From assembly GCA_000431215.1 (NCBI GenBank), contig HF985561.1:1-16522 (forward strand): 16,522 bases of DNA, written 5' to 3'. Below the pieces are notes generated by a model that was not told the DNA's origin, ran no database searches, and was given only the letters and a program-made list of their open reading frames with translations. This stretch comes from Prevotella sp. CAG:1031 (GTDB taxonomy: Bacteria > Bacteroidota > Bacteroidia > Bacteroidales > Muribaculaceae). A program made the position numbers and the translations under genes. Shown here in pieces: positions 5,683 through 13,264 of the stretch (position 1 is its first letter; each line of letters starts with the position of its first letter).

Positions 5683-6968
5683 GCCTCGCCTGTTTCGACA
5701 GGTTCAACCCGGAATCCGGCCGCGGCCAGATCGTCCCAGAACGAAGGATAACTTTTGTCGACAACCTCGGCATCGCGAACGATGATTCCCGGAATATAGC
5801 ATGCCACAGGCGCGAGCGACATCGCCAGCCGGTGGTCGCCGTGGGAATCGAAAACCGGAAGTTCGGCCACCGGCTGCAAAGCGCCTTCCCACGACATGGT
5901 GTCGGCATCCGATTCGATGACGGCCCCGACGCGGGCAAGTTCCTCAATCAGTGCGGCAATGCGGTCTGACTCTTTATAGCGGAGAGTGGCTATGCCCGTG
6001 AAACGGAACGGGATCCTCAGCATGACGCAAGTCACAACAGCAGCCGGGACGAGGTCGGGTGTGGGTGAGAAATCATGACGCAGACGCGGTGACAGGTCAG
6101 GCGAGCCACAGAGGTCGGTGAATCCTTCTTCCCCTTCGAAGTCGGTAACCACACCGAGATCGGCAAATAGTCCGGCGGCGGCGCTGTCGGGCTGCTTCGA
6201 ATCTTCGCTAAGGGTGTCGAGGCTCAGGAAGCCGCTCGTCAGAGCCTCTATCTCATACCAAAAAGCGGCGGCACTCCAATCGGCCTCGGCTTCCTGACGG
6301 AAGGGTTTATATCGGCCAGGTTCAACCGTTATCGACGCTCCTTCGCGCGGCACCTCCTGTCCGTGGTCGACAACCATGACCATATTCTCGCGGTCGACTA
6401 TGGCTCCTGCGGCTTCCATCATGGCTGTCGTCAGCCTGATATAAGGTTCCGAGGCTATCTCGCCTACCAGTCTGAGCCGTAGCGGCGAAGTCATTGTCGG
6501 TGCCACCATCAGCAGAGCCGATGCGAACTGGCTCGACATCTGCGGATCAAGATCTATCTCGCCTCCGCTGAGGCGGCGTCCGCGAATGCGCAAAGGCGCA
6601 AAACGCTCGGTCTCGGCGTATTCAATATCGGCGCCACAGTCGCGCAGAGCTTCGACCAACGCCGCTATCGGACGCTGACGAAGCCGCTCGTTGCCGTCAA
6701 TAACGACGTCGGCGCCCTCGGTGGCCGCGAAAAAAGCTGTCAGAAAGCGTAGGGCCGTGCCACATCCGTGGCAGTCCACCCTACCCTCACACCGGCTCAA
6801 GGCTTCGATAAACACACGGGTATCGTCGCAGTCGGGCAGACGGTCGGGCGCTATGCCTCCTTCGGTCAGCGCAGCGATGACAAGAGCGCGGTTGGCCACG
6901 CTCTTGCTCAGAGGAAGCTTCACAGTTGCCTGCAGAAGATCCTCGGGGGGAAAAATACGCAGATCCAT
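5679..6968 (-). CDS. aroA: 3-phosphoshikimate 1-carboxyvinyltransferase (EPSP synthase)
   Basis: A 429-residue EPSP synthase, which joins shikimate-3-phosphate and PEP in aromatic amino-acid synthesis. Visible motifs are LPLSKSVANRA at 18-28 (substrate-binding Lys22), DCDDT at 46-50, GCGTALRF at 68-75, LRQRPIAALVEAL near 96-108, SSQFASALL at 145-153, PDLVPA near 294-299 with the active-site Asp, YKESDRI at 331-337 and HGDHRLAMS near 386-394. The usual GNAGTAMRP loop is altered to HGCGTALRF. Length is normal. It starts in a 1-nt TGATG overlap with the dehydrogenase upstream and ends in an ATGA overlap with the small Cys-motif protein, so it is an internal operon gene. Confidence 0.95.
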   Translation of the reverse strand: MDLRIFPPEDLLQATVKLPLSKSVANRALVIAALTEGGIAPDRLPDCDDTRVFIEALSRCEGRVDCHGCGTALRFLTAFFAATEGADVVIDGNERLRQRPIAALVEALRDCGADIEYAETERFAPLRIRGRRLSGGEIDLDPQMSSQFASALLMVAPTMTSPLRLRLVGEIASEPYIRLTTAMMEAAGAIVDRENMVMVVDHGQEVPREGASITVEPGRYKPFRQEAEADWSAAAFWYEIEALTSGFLSLDTLSEDSKQPDSAAAGLFADLGVVTDFEGEEGFTDLCGSPDLSPRLRHDFSPTPDLVPAAVVTCVMLRIPFRFTGIATLRYKESDRIAALIEELARVGAVIESDADTMSWEGALQPVAELPVFDSHGDHRLAMSLAPVACYIPGIIVRDAEVVDKSYPSFWDDLAAAGFRVEPVETGEA

Positions 6969-8170
6969 CAGTCGTCGAACTCAAGATCGCCGTTGACGAT
7001 CTCGTTCCAGGGAAGGCCGTCTTTGGCAAGTTCGGCGAGGAAAGGATCGGGATCGAATTCCTCGACATTGCGCACGCCGGGGTTAACCCACTTTCCGGTC
7101 AGGAACATCATGGCGCCCACCATAGCCGGAACGCCGGTGGTGTAGCTGACAGCCTGCATTCCTGTTTCGAGATAAGCCTCGTGATGACTGCAATTATTAT
7201 AGATATAATATGTCAGAGGTTTGCCATCTTTGTCTTTACCGGCTATGCGGCAGCCGATAGAAGTGTAGCCCGTGTAGTTCTTGCCGAGATCCTGAGGGTT
7301 GGGAAGAACAGCTTTCAGGAACTGAAGCGGAACAATCTTCGTGCCGTTGTAGTCGACCTCGTCGATGCGCGCCATTCCTATGTCCTGGATAACGCGGAGA
7401 TGAGTCAGATATTCCTGGCCGAAAGTCATCCAGAAACGGGCGCGGCGGATAGTCGGATAGTTCTTGACAAGCGATTCGAGCTCTTCGTGATAGAGCAGAT
7501 ATGAATCGCGCGGGCCAATTTCGGGATAATTCAGCGAGCGGTGGATTTCCAACGGGCCGGTTGTCACCCACTGGCCGTCCTGATAGAAGCGGCCGTTCTG
7601 GGTTATCTCGCGGATATTGATTTCGGGATTGAAGTTTGTGGCAAAAGCTTTTCCGTGATTTCCGGCATTGCAGTCGACAATGTCGAGTGTCTCCATTGCG
7701 CTGAAATAGTGTTTGGCGGCATACGCCGTGAACACTCCGGTAACTCCCGGATCGAAGCCGCAGCCGAGTATTGCTGTCAGTCCGGCCTTCTTAAAGCGGT
7801 CGGCATAGGCCCACTGCCATGAATATTCGAAATGGGCCACATCGCGCGGCTCGTAGTTGGCCGTGTCGAGATAGTTGACGCCACATTCGAGACAGGCGTC
7901 CATAATCGTCAGATCCTGATAAGGAAGAGCGACATTGATGACGAGCTCGGGCTTGTGGCGGTTGAAAAGCTCGACGAGCTGTTCCACCGAGTCGGCGTCG
8001 ACGCTGTCGGTGGTCACGTAAGGCTTGTTTATCTTTGCGGCCACGGCGTCGCACTTCGAGCGTGTGCGCGAAGCGATTACTATCTCACTGAACACCTCAG
8101 GGTGTTGGGCGCATTTATGGGCTACGACGGTGCCCACTCCGCCACAGCCGATGATGATGACTTTTGCCAT
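6968..8170 (-). CDS. Saccharopine dehydrogenase family, likely carboxynorspermidine synthase
   Basis: A 400-residue NAD(P)H-dependent enzyme. The N-terminal Rossmann motif is VIIIGCGGVG at 4-13; middle motifs include NVALPYQDLTIMDACLE, GVNYLDTANYE, and GCGFDPGVTGVFTAYA. These fit the carboxynorspermidine/carboxyspermidine dehydrogenase branch of the saccharopine dehydrogenase family, which condenses a diamine with aspartate semialdehyde en route to norspermidine or spermidine; true lysine saccharopine dehydrogenase is less likely in this lineage. The partner decarboxylase (nspC) is not in the window. The start at 8170 gives the glycine motif at the very N-terminus; the in-frame extension upstream crosses a promoter and is rejected. 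It heads the unit that continues into aroA. Confidence 0.85.
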   Translation of the reverse strand: MAKVIIIGCGGVGTVVAHKCAQHPEVFSEIVIASRTRSKCDAVAAKINKPYVTTDSVDADSVEQLVELFNRHKPELVINVALPYQDLTIMDACLECGVNYLDTANYEPRDVAHFEYSWQWAYADRFKKAGLTAILGCGFDPGVTGVFTAYAAKHYFSAMETLDIVDCNAGNHGKAFATNFNPEINIREITQNGRFYQDGQWVTTGPLEIHRSLNYPEIGPRDSYLLYHEELESLVKNYPTIRRARFWMTFGQEYLTHLRVIQDIGMARIDEVDYNGTKIVPLQFLKAVLPNPQDLGKNYTGYTSIGCRIAGKDKDGKPLTYYIYNNCSHHEAYLETGMQAVSYTTGVPAMVGAMMFLTGKWVNPGVRNVEEFDPDPFLAELAKDGLPWNEIVNGDLEFDD

Positions 8171-8211
8171 TTTTCGGGAAGGGGTTGAAGGGTTGAACAG
8201 ATTATTGGCGT

Positions 8212-8243
8212 CAAAGTTAGCGATTTCCCGCCACACGGCCAAA
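8212..8243 (-). promoter_or_regulatory. Bacteroidetes promoter for the dehydrogenase-aroA unit
   Basis: On the minus strand TTTG (8243-8240) is followed after 20 bases by TAACTTTG (8219-8212), an excellent match to the Bacteroidetes -33/-7 pattern. Transcription would begin near 8205-8208 with a leader of about 35 nt. It separates the dehydrogenase-aroA-Cys protein-permease unit from the riboswitch-controlled thiamine genes upstream, although read-through from thiH remains possible since no terminator is seen between. Confidence 0.8.
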
Positions 8244-8252
8244 TCGCGTTTA

Positions 8253-9362
8253 TCAGTCGAAAGAGCGATCCCAGTCTTTCCAGACAGGCTCATAGCCCAT
8301 CTGACGGATCTCTTCTGCCACTGCATGGGGCGAGCGGCTGTCGGTGACGGTGAACTGCTCGAGTTCGTGGCCGGCGGCAGCATAACCGCCAGGCTCGGTG
8401 CGACTTCCCGCGCTCATCGAAGTGACGCCCAGACGCATCATGTTGCGGCGGAACACGGGGTCTTCGCGGGTCGAATAGCTTATGTCGACATCGGCGTCAA
8501 AGAGCCGGAAGGCCATAGTGACCTGAGCCAGCTCGCGATCCGACATGACGACTTTCGGCTGATAGCCTCCTTCGGCCGGACACATGCGCGGGAAGTTAAC
8601 GCTGTAGCGCGTCTTCCAGTAGTTCCGGCGCAGGTAGCGGAGGTGACGGGCCATCATGGTTATGTCGGTGCGCCAGTCTTCGAGTCCGATAAGAACTCCC
8701 ATTCCTATCTTGTGGACGCCGGCGGCTCCCATGCGGTCGAAACCGTTGACACGCCATTCGAAGAACGATTTCATTCCGCGCGGATGATAGTCGCGGTAGC
8801 GCTCGCGGTGATAGGTCTCCTGAAAGCAGACAACACCGTTAAGCCCCGAGCGGACAAGCCGCTCGTAGTGGGCCTGCTTCATCGGCATGACCTCAATCGT
8901 CAGATTATTGAAATAAGGGCGCACGGTATGGAGGACTTCCTCGAGATAGTCGACGCCATTGAGACGCGGAAACTCACCCGATACAATCAGCAGATTCTCG
9001 AAAGGCGCGAGCCGGCGTATTGCCTCACACTCGGCCTTGACCTGCTCCTGGGTCAGGGTTATGCGATGAATCGGATTTGCATGGTTGAAGCCGCAGTAGA
9101 CACATGAATTCGTGCATGCGTTCGACACATACATCGGAATATACATCGAGATCGTTCGCCCGAAACGCTCAAGCGTCATTCTGTTGGCTTTTCGGGCCAT
9201 AGGCTCGAGATAGGCTCCGGCTGCCGGAGAAATAAGGGCCATGAAGTCGTCGATGTCGAGATGTTCGCGCGAGAGGGCGCGCTCGACATCGGCGGCTGTC
9301 TTGGATGAGATGGCGGCGGTTGTCTCGTCCCACTCCCATTGTTGAAGTTCGTCAGAAAACAT
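8253..9362 (-). CDS. thiH: 2-iminoacetate synthase ThiH (radical SAM)
   Basis: A 369-residue radical-SAM enzyme with the cluster motif CTNSCVYC (Cys83, Cys87, Cys90), followed by GFNHANPI. It cleaves tyrosine to dehydroglycine (2-iminoacetate) and p-cresol, supplying the glycine-derived part of the thiazole to ThiG. SGEFPRL near 128-134 and the MPMKQ region agree with ThiH. The oxygen-independent ThiH rather than the oxidase ThiO fits an anaerobe. The gene starts in a 1-nt TAATG overlap with the thiC stop. It is the last gene of the thiamine operon; 82 bp separate it from the next gene. Confidence 0.96.
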   Translation of the reverse strand: MFSDELQQWEWDETTAAISSKTAADVERALSREHLDIDDFMALISPAAGAYLEPMARKANRMTLERFGRTISMYIPMYVSNACTNSCVYCGFNHANPIHRITLTQEQVKAECEAIRRLAPFENLLIVSGEFPRLNGVDYLEEVLHTVRPYFNNLTIEVMPMKQAHYERLVRSGLNGVVCFQETYHRERYRDYHPRGMKSFFEWRVNGFDRMGAAGVHKIGMGVLIGLEDWRTDITMMARHLRYLRRNYWKTRYSVNFPRMCPAEGGYQPKVVMSDRELAQVTMAFRLFDADVDISYSTREDPVFRRNMMRLGVTSMSAGSRTEPGGYAAAGHELEQFTVTDSRSPHAVAEEIRQMGYEPVWKDWDRSFD

Positions 9363-11068
9363 TATTTGGGACAGTCTTTAGCCATTTCTTTTGATATGCG
9401 CATGGCGCAGAAGTTGGGGCCGCACATCGTGCAGAAGTGGTCGTCGCTTTTGTGGCTCTCGACATAATACTGACGGGCGCGTTCGGGATCGAGCGACAGG
9501 TTGAACTGATCTTTCCACCGGAAATCGTAGCGTGCCTTGCTCATGGCGTCGTCGCGAACCTGAGCGCCCGGATGTCCTTTGGCGAGGTCGGCCGCATGGG
9601 CGGCGATCTTGTATGTCACGACGCCTACGCGCACATCTTCGAGACCGGGCAGAGCGAGATGTTCCTTCGGAGTGACATAGCAGATCATGGCTGTTCCGTA
9701 GCGCGCGATCTGGGCTGCGCCGATGGCCGAGGTTATGTGGTCGTAACCGGGGGCGATGTCGGTGACAAGCGGGCCGAGCGTATAGAAAGGCGCCTCGTGG
9801 CATTTCTCGATCTGCCTGTCCATGTTCTCGCGTATCTTCTGCATGGGGACATGGCCGGGGCCTTCGATAAGAACCTGGACATTGTGGCGCCATGCTATTT
9901 CAGTGAGTTCGCCGAGAACGTCGAGTTCGAGGAACTGGGCCTCGTCGTTGGCATCGTGAATAGAGCCGGGACGCATTCCGTCGCCGAGCGACACGGCGAC
10001 ATCATAGCGGGCCAGAATCTCGCAGATCTCGTCAAAATGAGTATAGAGGAAGTTTTCCTCGTTGTGGAGAACGGCCCAGCGCGTCATGATCGAGCCGCCG
10101 CGCGAAACAATGCCGGTCAGGCGTTCGGGAGCCATTGTGGCGTGAGCTTTCAGAGCGCCTGCATGGATGGTGAAATAGTCGACCCCCTGCTCAGCCTGTT
10201 CGATAAGCGTGTCGCGGTAAATTTCCCACGTGAGATCCATGACGCTTCCGTTGACCTTTTCGAGAGCCTGATAGACCGGCACCGTCCCTACGGGCACGGG
10301 GCAGTTGCGCACGATCCACTCGCGTGTCTCGTGGATATGGTCGCCGGTCGAGAGATCCATCAGCGTGTCGCCGCCCCAGTAGCAGCTCCAGACAGCTTTC
10401 TCGACCTCTTCGTTGATTCCGCTCGAAAGGGCTGAGTTGCCGATATTGGTGTTGAGCTTGACCAGAAACTTGCGGCCGATAATCATAGGCTCGGCTTCGG
10501 GATGGTTTATATTGGCGGGGATGACGGCGCGTCCTGCGGCCACTTCCTCACGCACTGTCTCCGGCGTTATATGCGTAGCGATTCCTAACGCCTTTGCGTT
10601 CATGTTCTCGCGGATAGCCACATATTCCATCTCGGGAGTTATGATTCCCTGACGTGCGAGAGCCATCTGGGTTATGGCGCGTCCGGGCTTTGCGCGGCGA
10701 GGAAGATGGCGGTTGGCGAAGCGGATGAAGTCGAGCGACCTGTCGGCTTCGCGTGCAAGCCCGTATTCGCTGGTTATCGAAGGCAGAAGCTCGAGATCGT
10801 CGCGGCGCTCTATCCATGATTCACGCATGCGCGGCAAGCCATTGTTGATGTCGATTTTTATATCGGGATCGGTATAGGGGCCGCTGGTATCATAAACCAT
10901 TACAGGAGCGTTCTCTTCTATGGTGCGGTTTCCGTCGGCATCGACCGTGACAGTTGGCGTAAGGTTCACCTGACGCATGGCCACACGCAATTCAGGGTAT
11001 CGCTCTCCTTTAAGATATACCTTTTCGCTGCCGGGATAGGCGCGGAGGTTGATATTGTCGATTGTCAT
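9362..11068 (-). CDS. thiC: Phosphomethylpyrimidine synthase ThiC
   Basis: A 568-residue ThiC, a radical-SAM enzyme that rearranges aminoimidazole ribotide into HMP-P, the pyrimidine half of thiamine. The C-terminal cluster motif CTMCGPNFC holds Cys546, Cys549 and Cys554 (CX2CX4C). Core stretches such as ITPEMEYVAIRENMN, NTNIGNSA, GGDTLMDLSTG, DYFTIHAG and EGPGHVPMQKI are typical. It is shorter than the about 630-residue E. coli enzyme because the N-terminal domain is reduced, which is common outside enterobacteria. It lies 35 nt after thiG, the largest gap inside the operon, with no separate riboswitch. Confidence 0.98.
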   Translation of the reverse strand: MTIDNINLRAYPGSEKVYLKGERYPELRVAMRQVNLTPTVTVDADGNRTIEENAPVMVYDTSGPYTDPDIKIDINNGLPRMRESWIERRDDLELLPSITSEYGLAREADRSLDFIRFANRHLPRRAKPGRAITQMALARQGIITPEMEYVAIRENMNAKALGIATHITPETVREEVAAGRAVIPANINHPEAEPMIIGRKFLVKLNTNIGNSALSSGINEEVEKAVWSCYWGGDTLMDLSTGDHIHETREWIVRNCPVPVGTVPVYQALEKVNGSVMDLTWEIYRDTLIEQAEQGVDYFTIHAGALKAHATMAPERLTGIVSRGGSIMTRWAVLHNEENFLYTHFDEICEILARYDVAVSLGDGMRPGSIHDANDEAQFLELDVLGELTEIAWRHNVQVLIEGPGHVPMQKIRENMDRQIEKCHEAPFYTLGPLVTDIAPGYDHITSAIGAAQIARYGTAMICYVTPKEHLALPGLEDVRVGVVTYKIAAHAADLAKGHPGAQVRDDAMSKARYDFRWKDQFNLSLDPERARQYYVESHKSDDHFCTMCGPNFCAMRISKEMAKDCPK

Positions 11069-11103
11069 GATTCGGTTATGTTGGTTTATCTGTTTTTCTG
11101 AGG

Positions 11104-11877
11104 TCAGTTAAGGAAGTCGGTCAGCGGACTCGAAGCTACAGCCGAATGGCTTACCGACCCGAGACCGGCGAGATATGCGCGGCGGCCGGCCACTGTGGCT
11201 TCAGCGAAAGCGACTGCCATCTCCACAGGATTTCCGGCAACCGCGATGGCCGTGTTGACCAGAACTGCATCGGCTCCCATCTCAAGAGCCTCGGCAGCAT
11301 GGGAGGGCGCTCCGAGACCGGCATCGACAACGACGGGCACACGGCTCTCGGCGATGATTATCTCGAGAAGTTCGCGGGTTTTCAGGCCTTTGTTGGTTCC
11401 GATAGGAGCACCGAGAGGCATAACAGCGGCCGTGCCGACCTCTTCGAGGCGTTTGCAGAGCACAGGATCGGCCTGAACATAAGGAAGCACATGGAATCCG
11501 AGGCGGGCAAGCTCTTCCGTAGCTTTCAGGGTCTCGACGGGATCGGGAAGCAGATATTTCGGATCAGGATGTATTTCAAGCTTGATGAAGTCGGTGCCGA
11601 AGACATCGCGGGCAAGCTGGGCGGCAAGCACAGCCTCTTTGGCATCGCGCACGCCGCTCGTGTTGGGCAACAGCTGAACATGGTCGCGGTTGAGATGGGC
11701 GAGCATTTCGTCGCGCTCGTCGTGTTCGAGATCGATGCGTTTCATGGCCACTGTGACCATCTGCGAGCCCGAAGCTATGATGGAATCGAGCATGAGCCGG
11801 TTTGAGGCGAATTTGCCGGTGCCGACAAAGAGGCGTGAGGTAAACTCGCGGCCTCCGATTTTGAGAATATCTTTCAT
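11104..11877 (-). CDS. thiG: Thiazole synthase ThiG
   Basis: A 257-residue TIM-barrel enzyme that builds thiazole phosphate from deoxyxylulose-5-phosphate, dehydroglycine and ThiS-thiocarboxylate. The Schiff-base Lys is Lys99 in DFIKLEIHPDP; other hallmarks are FVGTGKF at 17-23, LPNTSG at 70-75, VMPLGAPIGTNKG at 152-164, VVDAGLGAPSHA and GADAVLVNTAIA. Length is normal. The start overlaps the thiE stop in an ATGA, so translation is coupled. Confidence 0.98.
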   Translation of the reverse strand: MKDILKIGGREFTSRLFVGTGKFASNRLMLDSIIASGSQMVTVAMKRIDLEHDERDEMLAHLNRDHVQLLPNTSGVRDAKEAVLAAQLARDVFGTDFIKLEIHPDPKYLLPDPVETLKATEELARLGFHVLPYVQADPVLCKRLEEVGTAAVMPLGAPIGTNKGLKTRELLEIIIAESRVPVVVDAGLGAPSHAAEALEMGADAVLVNTAIAVAGNPVEMAVAFAEATVAGRRAYLAGLGSVSHSAVASSPLTDFLN

Positions 11878-12500
11878 TTCAGTGAATTTTCAAACGTTTC
11901 AATCACTTTAGCAGTATAAAACTCAGGGTTCTCGGCCTGCAGAATAGCTCCGCTCATGGCCACACCGTTGACACCGGCGGCCATCAGTGCGGAAACATCT
12001 TCGGCCGTAACGCCGCCTATAGCGACAACGGGAATTGTCATCCCGGCAGCTCTGACTTCCGACATGACGGCTGCCACTCCGGCAGTTCCGAGTATCGGCG
12101 AGAGATTCTTCTTGGTCTGAGTCGGTTTAACGGGGCCGAGGCCGACGTAGTCGACATCTATGCCGCGAAGGGCGAGGATGTCGGCGGCAGTGTTGGCCGT
12201 GCAGCCGATTATAGCGTGAGGGCCGAGCTTTTCGCGGGCCTCGCGCGGTGACATATCGTTCTTTCCGAGATGGACGCCGCTGACGCGCAGCTCATCGACA
12301 AGTTCCACACGGTCGTCGATGATGAGGAACGTATCGGTTTCGCGGCATAGAGGAATCAGCTCAAGGGCTGTTTTCCGCACTTCTTCGTCGGTAGCGTCTT
12401 TCATTCTGAGCTGAATCCAGCGACAGCCGCCGTCAATGACCATTCTGGCCTGTTCGAGCTCTGAATAGCACTCTGAGGGATGGGTAATATATTGTAACAT
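11874..12500 (-). CDS. thiE: Thiamine-phosphate synthase ThiE
   Basis: A 208-residue enzyme coupling HMP-PP and thiazole phosphate to thiamine phosphate. Active-site motifs are present: QLRMK at 30-34, IIDDR at 60-64 (Asp where many have Asn), GVHLGKND at 75-82, GCTANTAADI near 99-108, GLGPVKPTQTK at 120-130, and the phosphate-binding VVAIGG near 158-163. The start at 12500 places the barrel's first strand at the N-terminus; an in-frame start at 12593 would run 31 residues into the preceding gene and is rejected. This is the complete ThiE of the operon, in contrast to its degenerate tandem relative upstream. Confidence 0.96.
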   Translation of the reverse strand: MLQYITHPSECYSELEQARMVIDGGCRWIQLRMKDATDEEVRKTALELIPLCRETDTFLIIDDRVELVDELRVSGVHLGKNDMSPREAREKLGPHAIIGCTANTAADILALRGIDVDYVGLGPVKPTQTKKNLSPILGTAGVAAVMSEVRAAGMTIPVVAIGGVTAEDVSALMAAGVNGVAMSGAILQAENPEFYTAKVIETFENSLK

Positions 12501-12510
12501 AGTGAGAGAT

Positions 12511-13074
12511 TTATCTGAAAAGTGAAATCTGCCGGGCCATATCTTCAACCGAAAGTGTCCATCCGGCCGAACCGAGCACGGCATATCCGGCAAACCTATC
12601 GAGCCGCCCGACGTTTTCGGGGGTCACACCCCCGAGAGCCAGAACTCTGACACCGGCCGGAAGCTCTATCGCTGCGGCATCGAAAACACCGCGATAGCCG
12701 TGCTTCGAGACGCTGTCGAAAACCGGGCTGAGCGTGACATAGTCCATGCCACGTGCATCGGCGACTTCGGCGAGCGAATGACAGGTTTTCGAGAGCGATC
12801 CACTATAATAGGCCGGAGGCTCGGGACATCGGCCGTTGAGATGAAGTCCGCCGAGATTGAATTCCGCGGCAAGATCGAAATGGCCGTGAAGACGCAGTCT
12901 GCTGTGATAGCGCTGCGGAATGCTCTCGATAAGGTTAAGCATGTCGCGCCGCGATGCTCCCGGATGGCGTAGATGCACGAAATCCCAACGGGCGTCGAGC
13001 AGCAGAGCCACGCGGCGAGGCTCATCGGGCAAAATCGCCTCGGGCGTAATCGCTACGCGTAGCTTATCCGCCAT
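12511..13074 (-). CDS. TenI-like thiamine-phosphate-synthase-family protein
   Basis: A 187-residue TIM-barrel protein of the ThiE/TenI family. Recognisable are VHLRHPGAS at 33-41, HFDLAAEFNLGGLHLN near 65-80, CHSLAEV at 98-104, DYVTLSPVF at 111-119 and ALGGV at 126-130. It lacks the ThiE substrate residues (RxK becomes RHP; HLGxxD becomes HLNGRC; TxTK is not kept), so it is not a second thiamine-phosphate synthase. TenI is a thiazole tautomerase; its catalytic His (GHVF in B. subtilis, position 122) is Pro117 here, so activity is doubtful. It overlaps thiS by 11 nt and is followed 10 nt later by thiE. It may be a diverged tautomerase or a non-catalytic partner. Confidence 0.85.
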   Translation of the reverse strand: MADKLRVAITPEAILPDEPRRVALLLDARWDFVHLRHPGASRRDMLNLIESIPQRYHSRLRLHGHFDLAAEFNLGGLHLNGRCPEPPAYYSGSLSKTCHSLAEVADARGMDYVTLSPVFDSVSKHGYRGVFDAAAIELPAGVRVLALGGVTPENVGRLDRFAGYAVLGSAGWTLSVEDMARQISLFR

Positions 13075-13264
13075 AAAACGCCTTTATTATCAGAATCTTG
13101 TCGCCGTCTGACAGCTTATGCGACTCGCGGTCGGAGCCTTTGACCACGACTCCGTTGACAGCCGTAGCTATTCCGCGCGGTTCTATTCCGTTGGCCTCGA
13201 TAACTTCCGAAAGTGTGGCGCCGTCTGAGGCCTCGACAACGCTGTCGTTGATATATATCTTCAT
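13064..13264 (-). CDS. thiS: Sulfur-carrier protein ThiS
   Basis: A 66-residue ubiquitin-fold carrier ending in FYGG, the exposed Gly-Gly tail that is adenylated and then thiocarboxylated to deliver sulfur to ThiG. The body has the family pattern: KIYIND start, TLSEVIEANGI near 17-27, VNGVVV near 37-42, and DGDKILIIKAFYGG. Its start overlaps the thiD stop in an ATGA and its end overlaps the TenI-like gene by 11 nt. The activating enzyme ThiF is not encoded in this cluster. Confidence 0.96.
   Translation of the reverse strand: MKIYINDSVVEASDGATLSEVIEANGIEPRGIATAVNGVVVKGSDRESHKLSDGDKILIIKAFYGG

Noticed and set aside
8165..8200. Tandem CTTCAACCC-like repeats in the leader of the dehydrogenase gene
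   Set aside because: Only two short copies in a pyrimidine-rich leader; not enough to call a repeat element.
8171..8383. N-terminal extension of the saccharopine-family dehydrogenase
   Set aside because: It would run back through a strong promoter and into thiH; the Rossmann motif sits right after the ATG at 8170.
9437..10435. 332-codon plus-strand frame opposite thiC
   Set aside because: thiC is complete on the minus strand; the antisense product shows no family motif.
11069..11103. Possible separate regulatory element before thiC
   Set aside because: The 35-bp gap has no THI-box motif, no TAnnTTTG box and no hairpin; thiC is best read as part of the upstream transcript.
12501..12593. N-terminal extension of thiE
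   Set aside because: The extra 31 residues overlap the TenI-like gene in another frame and are not part of the ThiE fold; the start at 12500 fits the family.
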